Shown one piece after another: positions 20,641 to 31,184 of a stretch of DNA of 38,544 nucleotides (positions are counted from its first letter, which is position 1; each line of letters starts with the position of its first letter). Position numbers and translations under genes: made by a program. Source of the DNA: Penium margaritaceum. Taxonomy: Eukaryota; Streptophyta; Zygnematophyceae; Desmidiales; Peniaceae. The DNA is taken from NCBI GenBank assembly GCA_023375785.1, contig SZWC01002437.1:69302-107845 (forward strand). The letters are read 5' to 3'. The notes beneath the pieces are model-generated. The model made no database searches, was not told where the DNA came from, and saw nothing but the letters and a program-made list of their open reading frames with translations.

Positions 20641-21295
20641 GAATTAGAAAGGCACTATATAGGTCAGAGCTAATTCCCCGTAATTGCACGTGGTCTTGGC
20701 GGTCGGTGGCTTGATTGCTGGTTAGTGCCGTGTGTCTTTCACAGGATATGTAACAGATGTACAGTCGTTTAGTTTCTGCGCATGGTCTGTCCATTAGTAA
20801 AGAAATAGGAGGCCATTCATAAGTTGACCAAATTTTGTAGCAAGTCATGAGTTATGATACATTTTGAGTTGTGAACTTCCTTCTCAGTCACCATGTGCGA
20901 GGCATTCCACGAAGTTCTTTGAATTTTCTCAGAAATAGCCTAGTTTTTCCCTCAGCGGTGATGGTGATCAACCACCACAATGACTGTGTCAAATGCCTTT
21001 AATTGTGTGCATTGACTTTATAAAAAGGTCATGGACATGACCAACAAAGGCTACGTTGGCACCGGTAGAGGTTAAAGCAAACATGGAGGTTTGTTTTTTC
21101 AAGACTTTTTCCACTGGCAAACAGGGCCATGTTTAAATGATTTTGTGAATATGGGCCCCATTTTCCCTTTCCAGCAGTACTTTGCGAGTTTCTTCACGTC
21201 CATGTCTTGGCCAAAGTTTCCACATGGACCGAAGCCGTGGAACTCCTCAAAAGTTTTACATCAGACTGATCTTTGTGCAGGTACAACAACCTAGC
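20640..21295 (-). pseudogene. old gypsy integrase relic (zinc domain and core)
   Basis: Read on the minus strand from 21290: VVVPAQRSV, then EEFHGFGPCGNFGQD, VKKLAKYCW and FKHGPVCQWKKS (zinc domain), then PLPVPT and FDTVIVVVDHHH (first catalytic Asp region). A frame change gives RLFLRKFKELRGMPRTW and then a TNGQTMRRN segment equivalent to the PQTDGQTER of active enzymes. It parallels the chromovirus integrase at 8986-10010 (SPLNDKL, EEFRDTGPDGHFGEEKTLK). Many stops and a strong AT shift show great age. Confidence 0.75.
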
Positions 21296-21599
21296 GAGCG
21301 ATTATTCTTTTCAGGTGTAGAGTATTTAACCTAAACACAGTTCTTCTGGAGGAACTGAATCTCGTCTACCAATATGTAGAGTCTCTCCATGTACTTCCCT
21401 TGCTCTATTCATGGAGTGTTGACCTCGTTCATCATGTCCGGTCATCAAATGACAGAAGCTAACGTATCTCTTTTCCTAGACAAGGAATGAATGCCGTAGT
21501 CCAATTTGGACTGAAGCAACATCATCAATCAAGTTTTCCAATGGCTCAAGTTTGACCAATTTTTTAGATGGATGATAATCGGGTGGTTGGTTCATAATG

Positions 21600-21835
21600 G
21601 GCATTCAAGCATTCAGTGCCACGTTCTGAATGTGTTCATGCTTGTGCTTATCTTCTTTTTCCTTTTGTTTTACAAAGTACTTGTGGTGATGTTCATTTAA
21701 TCTGTGCAACACATAAACGAAGGACGTTTCTCCACCGCTTTCGGTGCTTCTCACTTGTTTGGGCATGTCCATAGCCAAGTCATGGCTCATCATACCATGT
21801 GCCAATAAAAACGTGGGTGCCGAGATCAAGGTTTT
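21600..21835 (-). pseudogene. old gypsy integrase C-terminal relic
   Basis: The minus frame from 21829 reads SAPTFLLAHGMMSHDLAMDM, then PKQVRSTESG and VYVLHRLNEHHHKYFVKQKE. This follows the usual SPF-x-L-x-YG-x-x-PRTPLDL segment and the Lys-rich helix after the gypsy integrase core. In the element's orientation it precedes the zinc domain at 21290, so the order is wrong for one intact element. Confidence 0.55.
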
Positions 21836-22149
21836 TTCTCATAGAGATGAACATTTCTCTGTGGCTATTTTCCCGATTTCACTCATTTGTTCCTTGATAT
21901 AGACCAGAGAGAGGCACTAACAATCAGGCACATTCATAGTCTTAGACAAGTGGAAGATAGTAGATGTAGAATCCAAGGATTACAAGAGAAATTTAAATAT
22001 TTGTCTTTGTTGGCCAACGATAATAACGTAATACTTGTTTATTCATGGTGATCCATCCGTGAATGATCATTTGATCCAAAGACTTGATCAAATTGGAGAC
22101 TGGAGCTATGCTTTGAGATATTTTGTAGAATTTCTCTTTGTAAAGAATA

Positions 22150-22620
22150 CGATAGAAATTTTACAGAGACATCCATTGTGCTTCTCCAAAATTCAGCTAC
22201 ATGTGTAGATGTAGTTGAGCTAGAGGACCAGGACGAAGAGTTTCAAGACCACCAGGAACTTTGCAGAATTATTTCTAAGTCGGAGAGGCATGATCAAGAG
22301 CTCAAAGTCCCGTAGCAAATTTTAATTTTTTTCTTTTCAACATCCTTGTCAGCCAATCTAGTATGGTCGTAGATTATTTGTAGCATGAAATTTCCAAGAA
22401 ACCAGGATCTATTGACTCGGTCAAAAGATGTGTCCGCATGAGGAAGGTTTTTGTCGTTCTTGATGATGATGTTGTCAAGTGCTAGGTTTTTTACGCACAT
22501 CTGCATCTCTATACTTTATTATGTACAGAAAGCAGGGGTGTGGCATGAGGTGACATGGATGGTCTGACAAATCTCTTCTTGAAAATTTTCCAACTTGTTG
22601 CTTCTTCTCCGGGAGCCCAT
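22150..22620 (-). pseudogene. old gypsy reverse transcriptase relic
   Basis: The minus strand gives KIFKKRFVRPSMSPHATPLL, then MQMCVKNLALDNIIIKNDKN, LPHADTSFDRVNRS, and after a frame change FELLIMPLRLRN and a decayed catalytic strand (LNYIYTCS, near 22190). These match the order of RT blocks in the chromovirus at 10984-11400. It is too decayed to function. Confidence 0.75.
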
Positions 22621-23029
22621 AAACACTCATTTTGCAACTTCTCTTTATTTAATTAAGCTAGGAAGAATCAACGCAATGACTGGAATCCATTAGTTAAATT
22701 TCTATAATCATTGAATGCTTTAATTAAAATTGGTTTGGTGGGGTTCAATGCGATTGATACATTGATAAATGTTGCTATACACTCCTTGCATTGTCCCACG
22801 TGACGAAGCCATGGATGCACTCCATCGTAAGAGTTTCTTGGCCATGTCGAGGAATATCCGTTGTGGTTGCACCTTTCATTGTGATCGTGCTACTAAGGTT
22901 ATGTTAGTTTCTTCCATTGCTGCTCGGGCATCAAGTGTCACATGACCACGGACAAGTGTCGCTTTACATTATCAATGAAGTCATAGACTGCTCCATTTTT
23001 CCTTTTACCATATGGATTATTGCGTTACA

Positions 23030-23190
23030 ATAATTTGTATACACGAACAATTCTGTGGTCGCTCATCGAGCATGGCATCCAAAAATTTACATCGTACAAG
23101 CCCCTCAGTGAATGGTAGAGTAGTCTGTGGAGCCGTTGAAAGCAGAATTGCCACTCAATGGTTTGGACTTCAGCCACTCCTACTTTGGTG
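23030..23190 (-). pseudogene. old gypsy protease relic
   Basis: The minus frame reads SLRGLYDVNFWMPCSMSDHR, parallel to LRLQVGDLWDVTVW..CPMSDHK of the chromovirus protease at 11720-11960. The shared pattern G-L-(Y/W)-D-V-x-x-W-x-x-C-x-M-S-D-H suggests the same family. The catalytic Asp region upstream is not readable. Confidence 0.5.
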
Positions 23191-23776
23191 TACAGAGCCA
23201 GCTTCCAAATGGATTAATTACCGAAAGAAATGTGAGAAGCTCTTCTATCTTGTAATGCTGGCAAGATTTTGCAAAAATTGCAACATCTTGGTTGCACTGT
23301 ATCGGTCGTACTCAAGCCCCTTGCCAAAATCTGAGATCTCAGGTACCCTCATGCATGGCTTCGTGAGCCATTCAGATTGATTCTTCTTAGGCTCAAGCTT
23401 TTCCCAAGGAGCAAGAGTGAAGCCGCTTTCTCTTGCCTGTGAATGTTTCACGGCTCCTCCAACCTCCATATTTCCTTTTCCTTTTCTGTCTCCTACCAAC
23501 AGCAACAATCCTTTGAGGTAATGGACTGGCTTCTGTTTGGTCCTATAAAGACATGCATCTCATCATTTGACGGTGTGAGTTCCATTAGAGTCGAAGTCTC
23601 TGTCAACTCTGGATTCTTACCAGAAAATTATGATGGTTTTGGAGGTGCATGCCCTTACATATCTGGAATCAAGAATCGTATTCAGCATTGCAACTTCTCT
23701 CAGCAGTTACAAAAGTCCAAAATAAGTTTTCTTTCATGTTTTCTGTTGCGAATGTTGCCTAGATGTTGTGTTTTAG

Positions 23777-23968
23777 GCTGTCGATGTTTATGAAAAGGAA
23801 CTTATTGGTGGCCATTTTACTACCAGTGATGACACCACAGAATCTCTATGGGCTGTCTGTTATAATGCAATGCTAAAACAATCATCACGGGTTGAAGAAA
23901 CTTACTTTCTCATTCAGCTATTAAAAACGGTTCAGGAAAAGTTGGACCACGTCTCTGGTGGAGCGTGA
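23777..23968 (+). CDS. possible terminal exon, unknown protein
   Basis: After a good 3' splice site (TGTTGTGTTTTAG, ending 23776) a clean 63-codon frame begins AVDVYEKELIGGHFTTSDDT, continues ESLWAVCYNAMLKQS and FLIQLLKTVQEKLDHVSGGA, and ends at TGA 23966-23968. The residues look like a soluble helical protein and not like retroelement sequence. An open stretch just upstream (about 23520-23715, with ENYDGFGGACPYISG) might be a preceding exon, but no clear donor is visible. I do not recognise the family. It could be a gene fragment. Confidence 0.3.
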   Translation, partial: AVDVYEKELIGGHFTTSDDTTESLWAVCYNAMLKQSSRVEETYFLIQLLKTVQEKLDHVSGGA

Positions 23969-24442
23969 CCAATCTGCCAGTGTATTCATTTTCTTGAAAG
24001 CCAGTTTGACTATTGTCAATGATGCAATACCATTTCCATGAAGCATCCATTGGGCTCCGCCTGTAACCATTAATTGGACCACCTGATTAAATCCATGCTT
24101 CTCAGCAGAGACGACGTGAAACCAATCTTCTTCTTATTGGAGCTGATCCCATCAGCCATGAATGATATCTACGTACTCAAAACATCCAAACCGTTGGACC
24201 TTGTGATTATGCAAGATGTAACAGTTGCAATGGGCTGGAAAACTTGAGGCCGGCCTGACAATTGTATATTTGATGCCTATTGTGCTCGGAATGAATGGAC
24301 CTCCTCCATCACTGCTGTAAACTTTTGGAGTCTGTGGTTTTTGATATTGTCGAGCTTGAATGTTTTTGGCATAAGTTGTCATTGGTTTGTGCTTGTCATT
24401 TTGAATCTTCCATTTATCTTTGAATTACCCTACTGCTTTTTT

Positions 24443-24813
24443 ATTTCGATCTTAAATATTTATTAGGGGACGACGAATTCATTTATTTGGCTCTTTCCTG
24501 GATATTTTTCTCCTGAAAACGAATATGGTTTAATAATTACTCGAGTTTCGTTCGGCACTCGAGGACCGAGCGAAATAAAAAACGCAATCGCGTGACCCAT
24601 ATCTGTCACGCGATCGCATCCTTTCCGGTGTCGGATGTGCGCCGACACCGGAAAATGCGACGGCGAGATGTGAAATGGACCGCTTGCCAGCATAAAGAAA
24701 ACGAAATCTGGGCTACGACCTGAAATAATTTTGTCCAATTAGACTACATAATATTAATTGTTCCCGAAAACGAATCAAGACTCCATGTCGAAAAATATTT
24801 TAAAAGGCGAAAT
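24443..24813. repeat. hairpin-rich element, possible MITE/foldback
   Basis: Three GC-rich hairpins lie in tandem. Arms 24546-24555/24566-24575 pair at 9 of 10 plus one G-T. Arms 24584-24596/24605-24617 pair at 12 of 13. Arms 24622-24634/24642-24654 pair at 13 of 13 with a 7-base loop, extended by TCGCAT/ATGCGA (24614-24619/24655-24660) across a 2-base bulge. The second and third folds compete for 24614-24617. Outer ends ATTTCG..(24443) and ..CGAAAT (24813) form an imperfect 22-23 base terminal repeat. GAAAACGAA occurs at 24516, 24698 and 24766. No coding sequence is supported. Confidence 0.5.
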
Positions 24814-27540
24814 CATAAATCAGTACGGTATTGTTCAGGCGGTTAGTGGTGACGATAGAGGATTTGTCAATCCCGTCACATCTGCCACTTAGTTGGTGGG
24901 TGGAGCTGAAGGTCTGGTGCCATTGGTTGCATACCTCACAATGCCTACTATGGTTCTTGCTCCGGGATTATGCATTGTGAGCTGTTCTTCTTCCATTTCA
25001 ATGTTCGTTACTCCAAGTTCTTCTCCTGATCGCCATCGTCATTGTGTGGTCTTCAAAGTCATAGAAGGCGGATGTGCTGACAGATACTTGTACGAGGTAG
25101 TCATCTATTGCTAAATTTGCAGTTTCCCCTCGAGCATTGCTCTTCTTTCCGACCAGTTGTTACGTAGGTAGAGGTGTTAGCGGACCACAGGTAGAATGTA
25201 GTGGAACAAATATGATATGGAGAATAAGACACATACGTAATTTGTAGTTACTAGTACATATAATAAATAAGAATATTCAAAGCATTCAAGAAAACACAAA
25301 GTAAGTATGAGATGAGAATGAGGCATAGTCGATGTTGTAGGTGCTCTAAGGGTGCAACATGTGTGAAATCACAATGTCACAGGTCACCTCGAGACAACTT
25401 GCCGAGAAGCAGGGGGGGGGGGGGGGGGGGATTTGCAAAGTACATCTTTTGAAGATTCCAATGATAGTAAGAAAAAAAAAATAATTACAAATCAATAAGA
25501 GTTGGGAAACTTCTGTTGATTGGGAAGCTTTCCAAAAGTTGGGGTCAGAAAATCACATTTCGGTTAAGTTGGACCAGCCTGGCCACATTGTGTTGGTGTA
25601 AACGTTAGGAAGTCGGTGCGTAGTTGGCCATGAATATAAGGTAAAAACACGTACGAAAAAAGCCATCTGTAAATTAGGAACTCTTGTCAAGTAGAGATGT
25701 TATGCTCTCACCACGAGTCCTCTAGGAACTTGAGCCGGAGTGGTTGTAAGCTACTCCTTGGAGGCCGAGGTACTTCTAACATAAATTGAAAAAATCATTG
25801 ACTCTCCAGGTTTGATGATTGTGGCCCACCCGCTACACTGACATGTGGGTACAAATGCACCATGAAAGGTTACGAAGCTCATAACTTAGGAGAAGGAGGC
25901 TGCCCTATTCTTGAAAAGGCTCCACAGTTTCTTTGGGATGTAGACACGGTCTACAACAATATATGAATTTTTCAGTCTATAGAGGGGAAAATCTATTCGT
26001 GGAAATTTCCAACCCATGCTTCACATCCCTCCATGGATTTGGAAAATGGTCATCTTCTTTGAAATATTTTTGGGTCCATTTCAAGTTCTTTCATGGATTT
26101 TTCTCAGACATAGAGAAGAATTTCTGTCTTTTGAATGCCTCATAAATCCTTCTCATTACACCACAATCCCTAGCAAGACATCATTCAAGTGAAAATTATC
26201 TGCAAAAATCTATTTGATAGAGCTGGATTTTGAATTGTCCACACTCAACCAAACACAGTGCATTGTGGTCCATTTTCTTCATAGTTGCTCTGTCTGCTCT
26301 ATGGTCCATGATCTCTCTTCTGCTTTGATATTTCTCCAAAAATCTCAAAGACCTTGTACGCACCACATACTTTTGGAGTATTTGCAAATCTAAAACAATA
26401 TGAAGTCAAGCTATCCATTTGATCCTTTTGTACTGGTCTGCAACCTCCTACACAGATGTGTTTGTGGTCCTTCTCCTCACCTCTTGTACAATCTCAATCA
26501 TTCAGACTTGTGTATTTGGCTCTATTTTACAGATCCTTCATAGACCAAATCATATATGCTATGTTTTTTTGCTATCTTATATGTGCAATGCATTCAAGCC
26601 AGCTTGGACTCGACAGGGTTGAAAAAGGCTTGATGTTCTTGTACCTGTCAGTCCCTTATTTGTGTATGTGCTTGCTATTCCCCCTCCTTGTTTATGCCGA
26701 ATGGGTGGAGGTGAGACTGAGCCGGAAGTGGGGTGGCAACAAGTGAGCTTTATATGCCTCACATTGCAATGGAGGAGCATCATCCCAAGTACTGGACAAG
26801 TCCAATGTGGGCAGCTGTTGGGCCAAGGAAGCAGTCACGTTCACGTCCAACAGGGGTGCCCCTATGTTGGTGGTGAGCCAAATGGAGCGGTAATCCTAGG
26901 GTAGGGCAGCTGGGCAAGCATACCACACACCAAGGGTCTGAGAAATTGGTGAAAAAGTAACAAAACAATGCTCTTGGATTCCTCTCAAACAAGGTGAGAG
27001 CAGTGAAACAAGGCCTAGCTCTCCTGAAGATTGAAAAAGGAGCCAGAGCTTCTAGAACCCAGGACAGTGGGCAATTAGGTGCTGCCAAGTTCAGTGCCTG
27101 ACCATTTGTGGCTACGGAGGACCACAAAGTGTTGTTAGGATACTGTGAACGTAGGCCTTCAAAGTACGTCCAGAGCGCTTATAGGGGGAGAAAATAGGGA
27201 TGGAACCCATCACATGGTAGGGGCCCAGAAGTGGGTGCACCATTGTCACAGGGGTAAGAGATGGTCTCGAGGCTTGCACAGTAAGGGAAGAGCAGTAGTA
27301 GAATACCAAAGTCTCAAGAGGAGATGAACTGAGATGACATGGCGGAAGCACTGGTGAATCACGACTACAAGACAAGCCAAGAGGACATTGCCAAGACCTT
27401 TGCAAGTGCGGTGGTGGCTGAGTGGGGGACGATGTTGCTATTGTTGTATAGGTCTCTACCCATCCCCAGAGTCAGCGTGGGTTGTTTCCCAATGTCTTGC
27501 CTGGACTTGAAGACTGCTCAAGAACCTGTTTGGATGTAGA
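24814..27540. other. no recognisable gene; poly-G 25412-25430
   Basis: AT-rich sequence with short open frames and a run of 19 G at 25412-25430. A 66-codon frame at 27339-27539 (MAEALVNHDYKTSQEDIAKT at its start) has a favourable GACATGGC start context, but I do not recognise it and would not call it a gene. I found no retroelement motif. Confidence 0.4.
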
Positions 27541-28116
27541 TGTGACTCATCTGAGAAGTTCTCTTGACTCTAGGGACTTGTGTGCGACGTCAGACTGTAT
27601 TGGTGGTCAAATATGGGTTGTTTAATGTTTTTGCACGTTTGGTGTTTTTCACAAACTGGGTGCATTTTTGTGGTGGATCGATTTCCGGGCACTCGGTGGT
27701 CTGTAGCGGTGCCTCAAGGAGATCCGATGTTGCATTCTAATCCTCCGATGGACAAGCATCTGTTCCTGGATTCTAGAAAAGGATTATGCATGCATTGTGT
27801 ACTACTTTTTTTTTCCTTGGTGGTCGAGAAATGTGCAATCAAAGGCACCTTCTAGTTTCTCATGTAGACCGTTCTCGCTATTCTTACAATGTGCGATCTT
27901 TGTTATCCGTAACTGCCTCATGGTGCTCGGTGGCATTCACGGTTCCCTGTCGGCTAGCCTCCAGCACCCCCATGTAATCCTAACAGGAGCTCCTTTCTCA
28001 CCTCTCCTCGTTTTAACAAGTTCTGTTCCGGAAGTAGCCAGATTTCGGCGCTTTCATTTTTCCCAAATAATTTCTGTAGTTGGATGAGCGTTCATGTCCT
28101 AAGATATATCATTTCC

Positions 28117-28128
28117 TCGTATCAGAGC
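28117..28128 (+). other. PBS-like site on the plus strand
   Basis: TCGTATCAGAGC differs at one base from the copia PBS. LTR-like sequence might precede it, but I cannot find the LTR start, and a chance match is possible. Confidence 0.25.
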
Positions 28129-28617
28129 TCATGGAAATCGTGTTAGCTGTGGTGCGATGACAACTACTCTGAGACGCTGTTAGGAAGCACAATGTGACAC
28201 CATGAGGGCAATAGTGTGCAGACTAATGGTGATGGCAACATGGATAGCATTAGCTACGACCCTTGGGTGTAGTAGCTCGTGTAGTATTGGCAACATAAAC
28301 AATGCCACCGCCAGAGGCAATAGTTGTTAAGACAAAAAGGGGAAACTGGCGGGATATTTTGCATAGCAGGCGGCTTCAAGTGGCTAGCAAAGGGTGCACA
28401 TGAGTAGCAGCACCACGCAGCAGTATTATTCATAGCTCTAGGATGCCTCCAGTATAGCAGCTGCGACAAGGGTGCATGCCGATGAATTTTGGCACCTTTG
28501 GCTCTTCCAGAGAGTTACATGACGTGAGCCTTTAGCTGAAGGCCTCCACATTGCCAAAGACCTGTACGCCCCACATAGCCTTGTCCAACCCAGTCCAGTA
28601 GCGGGGTCTCTCTACTA

Positions 28618-28628
28618 CTCTGATACCA
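28618..28628 (-). other. primer binding site, initiator-Met tRNA
   Basis: The minus strand reads TGGTATCAGAG directly after the putative LTR end at 28629. It has the same primer type as the two copia elements. Confidence 0.55.
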
Positions 28629-29113
28629 CGAGGGAATCAGATAACCCCCTTTAGCATCGGAGTGTGTGAGAAAACAAGTTGAGAGAAATGCAACGTGACA
28701 GACCGTGCATGTAACTGTGGAGACACATCAAGGATATGCTTGAAATTGTGTAAGAGCCAAATTAGTTAAAACAAACAACACAACTGTGGGGATGTACTCC
28801 CGTCCACGAGCGTGCGTAGAAGCGCACAAGTCTAACAAACCAGTGGAAAGTAGAACCACTGAGCTGCAAGCTCCCAACCAACAGCTGGCTAGAACATTGC
28901 AGTCGTACGTGCTGCTTGGCCGTCCAAAGGACAAACTCAAAGTAGTACCAAGTCCAAAAGCAGAAACCCTGCGTAGCTGGGCCAGGAACCAGCAACGATA
29001 ACACCACCAAGAAAATGGTCCTCAAGACCTTGACACGGAGAAAACTTCAGTGAGCATGTTAAGATGTGCAAGCTGAGGCGGATATTTTGGAGTAGCCATC
29101 AAGCGTCACAACA
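28629..29113 (-). repeat. 5' LTR of a third copia-like element
   Basis: On the minus strand the segment starts TGTTGTGACG (29113) and ends ..CACACACTCCGATG..TCCCTCG before the PBS, giving about 485 bases. The late CTCTCAACTTG and CTCACACACTC stretch resembles the end of the young copia LTR. It ends CG where CA is usual. No partner LTR or pol was found; 28130-28617 would be its leader. Confidence 0.45.
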
Positions 29114-29147
29114 CCCAAACGAGTGACTGGCAGCGTGTCTAGAGATC

Positions 29148-29152
29148 ATCGT
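29148..29152. repeat. target site duplication, left copy (ATCGT)
   Basis: ATCGT directly precedes the LTR start TGTTGAAG and is repeated exactly at 37206-37210 after the 3' LTR. Confidence 0.95.
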
Positions 29153-29780
29153 TGTTGAAGTTCGTTGGCCACTCACAACTCTGTGACCTCTTGTCTCCAC
29201 ACATATTGCACACATCTGTACAGATTGACTGAAAATGGATCTACCTGGGAAAGCTACAGGCGTGTCAGCCCTGGCAGGAGGCATGGACGCTCTCGTGCTG
29301 CTGCTGTTGCTGGACCAGGGACAACTCTTGACACACTTTTGGTCATTGTCTGATCCTCTTTGACTCTCTTGACTTTGAGATGCGGTAGATGCTAGGGCCC
29401 GTACATTTCTCACTGCCGTGCCTTGCATCATGTTGCGTGCCTTGAGTGTTTTCTGGGGGAGCTGCCTTTTCCGGGTGCTGATCCTTAGGGGGCCACCGTG
29501 CCGGGTTCACCCGTGCACTGGTGAGCAGCCGCTGTCTCGGTTTTATGCCGAGCGGTCGGGCTCGACCCCCAGGTGGCGGCGTGTGCTCGCTAGGGTGTGA
29601 TGCCAGTGGCGAGCGCACGCTCGCCGGATGCTAACTCTCTCTCGCTCCCCCTCCCACTCACTTGTCTTGGTTGTACCGGAGTTAATGAAGGCAAGCTTTC
29701 CGCATCCATGGCGTCGTGTAGTTTGTGCACGTGGTTGCTTGCTCTCACACACTCAACCTAGGAAACTTCTGGGAAACTAC
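29153..29780 (+). repeat. 5' LTR of the young copia
   Basis: It begins TGTTGAAG and ends AAACTAC just before the PBS, lacking the final A present in the 3' LTR. It contains CTCGGTTTTATGCCGAG (29537-29553), a 5-bp stem around a TTTTAT core. Open frames in it recur in the 3' LTR and are not genes. Confidence 0.95.
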
Positions 29781-29792
29781 TGGTATCAGAGC
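29781..29792 (+). other. primer binding site, initiator-Met tRNA
   Basis: TGGTATCAGAGC directly follows the 5' LTR. Confidence 0.95.
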
Positions 29793-30357
29793 GATGTGAG
29801 GCATCTCGCCCACCGCTCCTCGATCCTAGGCAGCCGCCTCTGTGCACGCCCGAGCCTCTCTCGGCCACCTGACCTCACCGTAGCAGTGTCTCTGCACTGT
29901 GCTTCTGCTCGGCGCTGAACAACGGCGCCACCTCGTTCCGAAGTGCTCGTCTGAGCTCAGCCTGCACCCACGGGCATCGCCTCGCGGTACCCACTCTCCG
30001 AGCTCTGTCGTTGCTCGAAGCAACCTAGGTCACGCCTCTGGCTACTGTTTCATCTCGGACTGCCACTACCGTCGACACATCTGTGCCGTCCGGCGGACCC
30101 AGACCTAATCTCGTACAGTCACTCACAGTTGTTCTCCTCAGCCCTGGGAGCGACTAAGGCCACATCTGCTGCAGCTACCCGTGACTCCGACTCTCGCCAT
30201 CTAAGGACGCACACCCTCTCCATCTTCACCATGCGCTGTCCTATCTCTTGCCTTCTGCAACCTGAGTGGTGCACTGCAACGAGTGCCCTAGCTATGCCAG
30301 CAGCCCACTCAGCTCTCCACGCTGGCTGACGACGGCGACACCCCTCTGTGGGTGCGC
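29793..30357 (+). other. copia leader, no supported gene
   Basis: Untranslated leader. A short frame from ATG 30231 (MRCPISCLLQPEW) ends at a TGA at 30327. It might be the original start of the following ORF through a frame change, but this is uncertain. Confidence 0.5.
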
Positions 30358-31113
30358 ATGCTTGACCACACCTACTGGCAAGACGACGTCGACGCTGCAG
30401 CAGAGCGAGAGAGGGAGGAAATCGATCGCCAAGTTTACACCCCGGACGGCCTACCACCATTACCGCCCTTGTCGCCAAGGATGCAAACCACTAGCAGTTC
30501 TCCACCTCTTGAACCGTTTGCTTCACCCATTCCTTCTCCTCCTTCTACTGCCACAGGACCAGACACAGCATCTACTGCACCCGAGGTGCCCGGCGTCATC
30601 CCGGTTCTCCCCGTTCACACCGACTCAATCAGCTTAGCCGGCGCTATCCTTGACACAGCAGCTGGTGCTGCAGCCTCCTTCGCAGCGACAGCAAGAGGCT
30701 GTCGTGCCCCTGCATAGACGGCCATTGGCAGAGCTGCTGAAGCATACGCACACACAGCTGCCTCACTCACTCTGCTTGCAACTGCCGCCGCCAACATCGC
30801 CACACAGATTACAGCTGCCGCTGCATCCATTGCCACAGCAGCCTCCACAGCAGCAGACGCCACTTCCAGCTCCGTTGGTTCCATCCGAGTGTCCACTGCC
30901 TCAGCAGTGCTGACGCCTACTGGCGAACCGCGTGACGTAGCATCATCCATCACCACCGGCGTCCTCGTGGCATCTGCCACTGCTGCAGTCGCTGGAGCTG
31001 CAACGACAGGAGTTCTGTGCCTTACCGTGGCGGTTGCGGGCTGGGTGGTCGTTCTGTTTTCCTCGGCTGCAGCTGTCTTGCCGCCGCTCTTCAACCTTCT
31101 CCCGCGTCACTAG
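30358..31113 (+). pseudogene. additional ORF upstream of gag ('ORF0'), membrane-protein-like end
   Basis: One phase is open from ATG 30358 to TAG 31111, about 251 codons, with a single internal TAG at 30715. The N-terminus is hydrophilic (MLDHTYWQDDVDAAAERERE), the middle is Pro/Ser-rich, and after the TAG come Ala/Thr-rich repeats (AAANIATQITAAAASIATAA). The C-terminus is strongly hydrophobic for about 45 residues (GVLCLTVAVAGWVVVLFSSA and flanks, about 30958-31101), enough for one or two membrane segments. It ends 71 bases before the gag ATG. Copia elements do not normally encode a protein here. I know no homologue, and Ala-rich low complexity could also arise by chance in GC-rich DNA. Confidence 0.45.
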
Positions 31114-31184
31114 CTCGGTGAGCATTGCCTTCAAATTTACTCTTTGCTCTCCTTTCACTCTCAGCTCCTATTCCATCTTTCATC

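Noticed and set aside
24152..24382. Possible gypsy gag zinc knuckle in a minus frame
   Set aside because: The Cys/His spacing does not fit CX2CX4HX4C and neighbouring residues do not match gag.
26662..27405. Opposed 80-115 codon frames at 26.7-27.4 kb
   Set aside because: Both strands are open with no domain or splice support, so no gene was called.
29165..29600. Open frames in the 5' LTR repeated at 36589-37024
   Set aside because: They lie inside the LTRs and are duplicated only because the LTR is.
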